Below are positions 56,637 through 64,000 of a stretch of 64,000 nucleotides of DNA, one piece after another; position 1 is the stretch's first letter; each line of letters starts with the position of its first letter. A program made the position numbers and the translations under genes. The stretch is taken from positions 913,735 to 977,734 of the forward strand of contig JAJNNY010000009.1 in assembly GCA_022453515.1 (NCBI GenBank). Direction: 5' to 3'. The notes under the pieces were generated by a model that saw only the letters and a list, made by a program, of their open reading frames with translations, was not told where the DNA came from and did no database searches. Origin of the DNA: Astrocystis sublimbata (Eukaryota; Ascomycota; Sordariomycetes; Xylariales; Xylariaceae).

Positions 56637-59088
56637 ATCCAATCAGTAACTATAGTACAAAAATAGAATAAGTACTTCTTCTGTTATACGAAAGAAGGTA
56701 CATATTCCACTTAGATCGAGCAGGGCTAACGCACCCACTTTTCGTATGTATAAGTATCTCTTCGTATAAGACTGGCCTAGGTACTTCTCTAGATAATATA
56801 TAGAGACTTTTGATGAATATATTTTGAACCCATTTGGCTAATACTAGTAAACCCCTTTCGTTGTACGCACGCGTGCACCTAAGGTCCACTAATACTGATC
56901 AGTAGTTGCTAGATGTAACTATAGATTCGTAAGGTAAAGAGATGAGTCGTATTTACTAGGATAGTAAATCTTATGCTTTATCTCAGAAAACTAAAGGGAT
57001 TCTAGCCGTACGGATAAGTTAAATCTGATTCTTTATACGAAGATCGAACTATTTTATAATAGAGGGATTTTATTATACTACGGAACTACTTTTGTACGAT
57101 CAATCTAAGGAGATTGTAAGCTATGTTACAAATATAACCCCTAACGGAGAATTTTTCTTTTTTTAACCCTGATCCCTAGGACCCGAACAAGTTTATATAC
57201 AAAGAGATCGCTAGAGGATCTACGATCCTAATCAAAACCTGGAGATCTATTATTGAAATTAACGATTGGTTTACTAAAATCGTTATTAATAATAACCTAG
57301 GAGGTAAACAGCTTATTACCTGGTTTATGTACTATATTATAAAATACGTACGATTAAGTATAAACGGTCGAAATATTATACGAATATTCCCTATAGATTT
57401 TAAAAGCTGGACGAAAAACCACTTTTCGTAGGTTTTTTAAATATTTAAAAAGGACTTGATTTATAAGATCAAATAAGATACTTAATTTAAAAAATAAGTA
57501 ATTAATAAAAAACTTGCGATAATTATATTATATAATAATAAACCTAAAAATAACGATACGATCTATGTTTATATATCCCCTAATCCTTTTATATAAAGAT
57601 AATCCGTTATTTTTTCTATTAAATATTAAGCTTTTATTTCGGCAAATATACAATCTGGGACTAATGTTCTAACGCCGGAATCGCATAAGCAAGAACTTAA
57701 TACTATATGATTTATACCTAGAAGACCTATACTGCAATAGCCACTAATACTAGTACTTTTAAAGGAAATCCGAAGAGATCCTTATATAGGAACGTACCTA
57801 ATAGCTACCCTAGGGCCGTACGAAGAACAATTCTATTAGTTACTTCCTATACGAGTAATTCCAAACGTACTAATCGAGCCACAGCTATATACTATATTTA
57901 ATAAAGTATAGCGTTAAGATTGGACTTATAGCGGCAAGCCGTACGATATACTCTATGATAAAGCTCGTATGTTTATAAATATATACCAACGATTCGGAAT
58001 CTCGGAAAACCAGTACTACACTATATTTCTAGTTATACTAAAAGATCGAGTAGAACAATACTACCTTAACTCCATTGGACTTACGCAGAGATAGGATAAG
58101 ATCTATATAATACTTAACACATATTTCAATAGTACAATAAACTATGGCTAATACTGGGTAGATTGGACTATAACTATTTTTATATAAATAAAGCGGAATA
58201 ACCCAGATAAATCACTTCCAGAAGTACTTAAAACATTAATCAATAAGCTCCAGTTTATATAGAGAGCCCTTAGACCCAGCTACCATAGTAAAATCCCACT
58301 TTACATAACTGTTATACGAGTATATTTAATAGTACCAGAGCTTAAAGCGGCTTTAATTAGCCAGAAACCTATCTACGAAGCGCTATTTTTAGACCTTTGC
58401 GCTATACTATATATATCCCTAAATCGAAAAGCGAACTAATCCTAATTATTTAAATAATACTTTATTAATAAGCGATATAATACAAACCGCCCTATACAGC
58501 CATACAAAAGAAACAATAGCAAGAGTCAAGCATTCGTACAAAGACCCCTTTATAAAAAAGATAAGAAATACTTCGTTTATAGAAAAAAAGGTTATTAGTT
58601 TACGAACTATACCCCATAGGAACATACCTAAGCTTGTATATAATACCTTATAGCGTGCAAAATATTTAACCGGAAGGCACTTTTGCCCGAAGAATTCGAT
58701 ATATTTCTGCTGGACTACGAAGGCAAGCCAAAATACCCTTTTAAAAGCGATTCCAAGGATGGGGATATGAATTATAAAAGTAGGCACGCCGCAGCCCAAT
58801 TTCTAGCTAATACCGCTTAGCTTTATTATACAATAAAAGAAAATACCTATTGTATAACTATCTTAAAATAGAAAAGATCGATAATTATAGCAGATTACTT
58901 CCTTTTCGATAGCTAATATAGCAAGGAATTTTAGGGTATTTTGTGGGATATAGGCGTAGCTAAGGTTTCGATTATAGGTAGAGCCCAAGCCGAGGCTTTT
59001 ATATGCGATAACCCTTCCGTACGAATAGACTGGATTCTAAGCAGTGTTTTAATCCGATTCGGAAGCAATTTAGGAATCGAGGTAGTAG
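56637..59088 (+). mobile_element. mutated gag-protease retrotransposon remnant (element C)
   Basis: The plus strand carries broken pieces of a retroelement polyprotein. A capsid-like part runs from about 57800 to 58440 (PELKAAL-type segment and many in-frame stops). A zinc knuckle lies at about 58578-58640, where Cys codons now read Tyr (YFVYRKKGY for an expected CFVCRKKGC). A retropepsin follows at about 58941-59080, with DIGVA where DTGAA is expected and RIDWILSSV after it. The reading stops at 59088, where the long terminal repeat of copy A begins. The 56637-57180 part may be its LTR or leader but was not resolved. The superfamily (copia or gypsy) is uncertain. Confidence 0.65.
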
Positions 59089-59568
59089 TGTTACGAACCA
59101 ACAAGGGCCGACCAGTCGGGAAGGCCTAGTGCAGCCACCAAGCCAGATATGATGCGGAGAAGTGGAGAACACATACGCAATATGTAGGTAAACCGTATAA
59201 GGGTTTACTAGGGAGCTCTGTAAGCTCTATAGAGCAGAGGGAGCAGCTCTATAAGCTCTATAGAGCAGAGGGAGCAGCTCTGTAAGCTCTATAGAGCACC
59301 CAGAGCATACGCAACAGTGTGAAGGAAGGAAATACTATATAGCCTCGACGGCATTCCTATATATCTAGTCTTTCCTTACTTTACTATTTAATCTAAGCAT
59401 ATTAATAGTTCTTAGAATAGGAGTAACCTCCTTACGACTTAGTAAACGATATTTTATATTGCTTAGCGATCCTTTGTTATAAGCTTAGCCCTTATCTTTA
59501 GGAATATAAACCTACTAAAACCCCTATTTTACCCTATATTTAGTATTATAGATAAAGCAGTTATTATA
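59089..59568 (+). repeat. 5' LTR of gypsy-type copy A
   Basis: It starts TGTTACGAACCAACA and ends at the position matching the end of the LTR of copy B. The 3' two thirds, from AAATACTATATAGCC on, are closely similar to copy B. The upstream part carries its own tandem repeats. The length is about 480 bp. Confidence 0.8.
59213..59302. repeat. tandem repeats in the U3 of LTR A
   Basis: About three units of some 32 bases, each containing TAAGCTCTATAGAGC, are repeated head to tail. TCTATAGA inside each unit is palindromic. Confidence 0.85.
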
Positions 59569-60334
59569 TTTTAAATAGTCTTGTTTAATTAAACTATAAA
59601 ATAAGCTAAGCAATAGGACGTAATAGCTACACAAGCTTAGATACCTAATATAACTTAGGAACAAGTCCTAAAGATTATTAACTAATTATATAAAAGAATC
59701 AACTAGTTAAACAAAGCTAATAAATAGTTTAAAAACTAATTATTTACAATATTTAAGCTAAAGCGTTATAAGCTAATTTAACTAACTATATTTAATAGAA
59801 AATAAGACTAACTAAAGGGATTTTTAACCTAAGCTAAAGCTTATATTTAGCACTTTAAAAAGGATTTTCCTTTAGAAGGAGAAAAGATCTTTTATATTAT
59901 AAGATTCCTTACTAGAGAAACACTAGAATAGTTCGAACTAAAAATAAAAGAATTTATCGAAAATAAAAAAAAAGATTAGTTAAAAAATACTAAAAAAATA
60001 TTTACTAATATAAAAGGATTTAAAAAAGCTTTTATAGATATATATAATAATCTAAAAGCTGAAACACGAGCAAAACAAAAACTATTAAACCTATAATAAA
60101 CTAGGTCAGCTAGCAAATACATTACCGAGTTTAAAAAAATGCTTATACTTACGATTTAAAATAATAATAATAACCTAATATCCGTATTATATAAAAGATT
60201 AAAAAACAAAATCCAAAATAAGTTATTTTAAATCAAATAATTAAAAGAATTATATAACTATATTATATTAGTAATTAAAATTAATAACTGATTATACAAA
60301 AGACGTATATAAAAACAAAAAAAAGGAGCCATAT
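59569..60334 (+). mobile_element. gag remnant of copy A, cut by copy B
   Basis: This segment aligns with the gag start of copy B but with many more mutations, both C to T and G to A. It is stop-riddled and has no usable frame. It ends at GGAGCCATAT, exactly where LTR B begins. In copy B the equivalent sequence continues (GGAGCTATATACATAGC), so copy B probably inserted here. Confidence 0.75.
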
Positions 60335-60833
60335 TGTTACGAACCAACAGGAAACGACCTGTCGGGAAGGCCTAATGAGGGCGGACAGTTATACCTAAGC
60401 GGATAGGCGCGGGGCTGGGAGAACAAGCCACGCAAAGCGCCAAGGAATAAGTCACGTAACAGGATCATTGGATCACGACAGTAAGCCAGTGAGCCAAGGT
60501 GGCTCACTAGATCGTATGAGTGAGCTAGTGAGCTAAAATGGCTCACCAGATCGTATAAGTGAGCTAGTAAACAGAGATATTATATAAAGAAAAGAAATAC
60601 TATATAGCCTCGACGGCATTCCTATATATCTAGTCTTTCCTTATTTCACTATTCAATCTAAGTATACCAACAGTTCTTAGAATAGGAGTAACCTCCTAGC
60701 GACTTAGTAAATAATACTTTATATTGCTCAGCGATCCTTTGTTATAAGCTTAGCCCTTATCCTTAGGAATATATACCCACTAAAACCCCTATTCTACCCT
60801 ATACTCTATATTAAAAATAGAGCAATCGTTACA
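60335..60833 (+). repeat. 5' LTR of gypsy-type copy B
   Basis: It begins TGTTACGAACCAACA and ends ATCGTTACA, giving TG...CA ends that are nearly inverted. The length is 499 bp. A TATATAAAG stretch at about 60580 could be the promoter TATA box. The U3 differs from that of copy A by another set of tandem repeats. Confidence 0.82.
60489..60572. repeat. tandem repeats in the U3 of LTR B
   Basis: Two to three units containing TGAGC, GGCTCAC and AGATCGTATRAGTGAGC are repeated. They are unrelated to the repeats at the same place in LTR A. Confidence 0.75.
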
Positions 60834-63800
60834 TTTTGAATAGTCTTGTTTAGTTAAGCTATAAAGTAAGCTAAGCAATAGGATATAATAGCTACACAAG
60901 CTCAGACACCCAATATAACTCAGGAACAAGTCCTAAAGATCATTAACCAGTTATACGGAAAAATCAATTAGTTAAACGAAGCCAATAAACAGCTCGAAAA
61001 CCAACTACTTATAATATCCAAGCTAAAGCGTTACAAGCCAACTCAACCAACCATATTCAATAGAAAACAAAACTAATTAAAGGGGTTCCTAACCCAGGCC
61101 AAGGCCTATATACGGCACTTCGGAAAGGACTTTCCCTTAGAAGGAGAAAAGATCCTTTGTATAGTAGGATTCCTCACTAGAGAAGCACTAGAATAGTTCG
61201 AGCTAAAAATAAAAGAATTTATCGAAAACAAGGAAAAGGATTAGTTAAAAGATACTAAAAAAGTATTCGCCAATATAAAAGGATTCGAAAAAGCCTTTAC
61301 GGATATATATAGTAATCCAGAAGCCGAAAAACAAACAGAACAAAGGCTGCTAAACCTACGATAGATTAAATCAGCTAGTAAGTACGCTACCGAGTTCAAA
61401 AAAACGCTTATACTTATAACTTAGAATAATAATAATAACCTAATATCTATATTCTATAAAGGACTAAAAAACAAAGTCCAAAACGAATTATTCTGAATCA
61501 AATAACTAAAGGAACTACATAACTATATTACATCGGTAATCAAAATCGACAATCGTCTGTACAAAAGACGCATATAAAAACGAAGAAAAGGAGCTATATA
61601 CATAGCTAACACCAAGAAGGCACAAAGGAACCAATCCACAGCCACAGGAACACACCCAGGCCCAATAGAGGTTAACGCCGCAGAAAAAGACCTTAAGCAA
61701 GTCAAATATTACAATTGCCAACAAATAGGACATTATATACAAAAATGCCCTAAACCCCAAAAGGAACGAAAGAACGGAAGAATACCCGAGGGAAGACAAG
61801 CGTTGGTAGCCGAAAATAGTACGCGATAGATCGCAATAATATATATAAATAGTATACCAATAGTTAAAAATAGGGACTAGCCAAAAGGCGAGTTATATCC
61901 CAAAGATATAAGCTGTACATACGATTAGTATAAATACTAGACTGAGTTCGAAAAAATTAAACACTTAGTAGCTAAATCTATACAACAGGGAAACACCCTT
62001 ACAACCAATCAAGAACAAAAAGAACAAAAAGTTAAAAAGACTAAACTGACAACTCTAGAAGTAATACCCGAGTACAAATTATAAGATCGACTTTAGGAAG
62101 TACAATAAATAGGAAACTACCTACTAATTATAAAGATAAGAACTAATACTCTCGAGACGCCACGATATATAGCAGGATATATATCATAAAGCTATTTATA
62201 CAATAAAACCATAATAAACAGAAAAAAAATACTAGTACCAAAGAATCCAAAACACAAAAAAATCTTATAAATATCCTATATAATACATTAATATAACGAA
62301 CATATAGTTAAAAAGATCTAAAACAACTAGTTTCTAAAACGGATCAATAGAAAACTAATAGATAAACTATACCGAAAAGACGAAATAGGACAACTAGTAG
62401 TTACTTATTATAACCCTAAAGGATTTTGTCTATTCGAATCAGACCCCATATGGCCTAAAGAATGCTTTCTAGGGGGAGATAAGTTAAAAGAGTGTACTAG
62501 CGACTACTACAAAATCCACGCCTATAAGAAAGCAAGGAACTAGAGAAAAAAGAACAAAGCTAATAAAAAGGCTCGATAAAAACGACTCACGTATAAGACA
62601 CCTATACAAGGGAGTCAGGACTCCGAACCACCAGTCACAGCAATACTAGATAGAAAACCAATATAGTCCGAAGAGGAACTACGGAACCACGCAGAAAAAG
62701 TCCAGGCCACAAAGGGCAAAAACCAATAACATATAGCATAATAATCAAAAAACAACAAAAAACAGTTGTAAAACAATAATAACTAACTTAAAGTATCGAA
62801 AAGTCGTTATATACTATAGACATAGAGATATTTACACAACTCACAATAGAGTTACAATATAAAAGAAAAAAGTTAGTAGCTATAATCAATACAGGCGCGC
62901 AAACAAACTTCATCTCACCAAAAATTATCAACAAGCTTGACCTAGAATAGAAGCTTAAAAACAACCCCTACCCACTTACAACCGTTAATAATAGTCATAT
63001 AGCATATAATCAAGGGATTATTAGAAAAAAAACTACAGAACTTCCTTTTAATATCTAGGGTTACAAAAAACAGCTCAAGCTCAATATTACAGAAATATCC
63101 AGGCACGATATTATTTTAGGGATACCCTAATTACAGGTAAGCAATCCCAAAGTAAATTAGAGCTCTGGCCAGCTTTAATAAGACACACCAAAAAGAGATT
63201 TAGCCTCTAAGGAGTCTATTAGAAAAAACTCACGCAAATCTACAAAGGCACTTAGCATTTATTTATTAATCAAAAAGCCTAAGCCAATACTAACGGATGA
63301 GTTACCGGAACAGTACCAAGAATTCGGCAACCTGTTTAAAACACAACCAACAGAAACAGGATTACTAAAGTACAGCAGATAGGATTACCATATTCCAATC
63401 AAGGAAAGCGAGACCCTAAAACACTAAGCATTATACCACATAAACCGTAAATAACTGCGAGAATTGGACGAATATCTACAAAAAAACCTAGCCAAAGGGT
63501 ACATACAAAAGTCAGAATCATTAGTAAGATCACCGATTCTATAGGTACCCAAAAAACCAGGCAAAAACAGCAAACCTAAATAAAGGCTGTGTGTCAATTA
63601 TAAAAATATGAATACAAAAACCAAGAAATTCGTAGGACTGTTACTAAAAATCAACAACCTATAAAATAGATTATATAAAGCCAGATGGTTCACCGCCTTA
63701 GACTTACCAGAATTATATCACAAACTACAAATCGCTAAAAGCAACAAAAAAAAAAACAGTATTCGGAACACTTTACAGGTTATACAAATACCTAGTAATA

Positions 63801-64000
63801 CCATTCGGGCTTACCAATATACCAGCAAGCTTCCAAGCCATGATTACAGATATACTACGCAAATTCCTCGATAAATTCGTAATAATATACCTTAATAATA
63901 TCCTAATCTATTCAGAAACTATAGAAAAACACAAGGGACATATCCAATAAATGCTTACGGTACTACGAGACGCCAAATTAAAAGTGACGCTAAAAAAGCG
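60834..64000 (+). mobile_element. gag-pol region of gypsy-type copy B, runs off the window
   Basis: The order gag, protease, reverse transcriptase on the plus strand is that of a Ty3/gypsy or related LTR element. Gag (about 60895-61829) starts TPNITQEQVLKI and ends in a zinc knuckle (61707-61747) whose first Cys is now Tyr. The protease site reads NTGAQTNFIS (62888 on), with Asn for the catalytic Asp. The reverse transcriptase (from about 63450) has PFGLTNIPASFQ and IYLNNILIYS (63888-63899), where YxDD is expected. Many Trp codons have become TAG. A frameshift lies in the A-run near 63750. The element is inactive. RNase H, integrase and the 3' LTR lie outside the window. Confidence 0.85.

Noticed and set aside
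56640..56900. 79-codon minus-strand open frame in the AT-rich region
   Set aside because: It overlaps mutated transposon sequence and has no recognisable protein.

Overview
The window comes from the nuclear genome of a filamentous ascomycete (Pezizomycotina, probably a Sordariomycete). The evidence is short GT-AG introns of about 50-100 bases, single genes with their own promoters, typical fungal proteins (FunK1-type kinase, synaptojanin-like phosphatase, mitochondrial cytochrome c peroxidase) and transposons carrying repeat-induced-point-mutation (RIP)-like damage. No tRNA, rRNA or CRISPR array was recognised.

From 0.6 to 49 kb the sequence is ordinary and gene-rich. In order it holds a Rab6/Ypt6 GTPase, ribose-5-phosphate isomerase (minus), the sulfite reductase beta subunit, a small secreted protein, a secreted class 3 lipase, a FunK1-type kinase, a 14-3-3 protein, a synaptojanin-like Sac1/5-phosphatase, a weak hypothetical gene, Prp39 of the U1 snRNP, cytochrome c peroxidase, a Thr-rich secreted protein with a Cys-rich end, the F1-ATPase assembly factor Atp11, a peroxisomal acyl-CoA/4-coumarate-CoA-type ligase (minus), an alpha/beta hydrolase (minus) and a membrane-anchored sterol-esterase-type lipase (minus). 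Most are housekeeping genes that do not form one pathway. Exon boundaries were inferred by joining conserved protein segments across GT-AG (once GC-AG) junctions, and most models give CDS lengths divisible by three. Between these genes a palindromic motif of the type TACCTAGGTA recurs many times and is seen only outside exons.

At about 49.5 kb the character changes. A cytochrome P450 gene (minus, 54.7 to 49.8 kb) is broken by a 5'-truncated LINE-type retrotransposon. The LINE carries a YADD reverse transcriptase and a (TAA)n tail and is bounded by an exact 14-bp target-site duplication. Divergent from the P450 is a LaeA-like SAM-dependent methyltransferase that loses its 3' end at about 56.08 kb, where AT-rich repeats begin. 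The pair looks like the dead edge of a secondary-metabolism locus.

From 56.1 to 64 kb everything seen is transposon sequence: a foldback element of about 370 bp, a mutated gag-protease element (C), and two related Ty3/gypsy-type copies (A, then B) in the same orientation. Copy B runs off the window. B is mutated almost only G-to-A on its coding strand (TGG to TAG, DTGA to NTGA, YxDD to YxNN), while A shows both C-to-T and G-to-A changes. No intact novel system was found. The most informative part is this record of transposon insertion and mutation at the edge of a gene-rich region.
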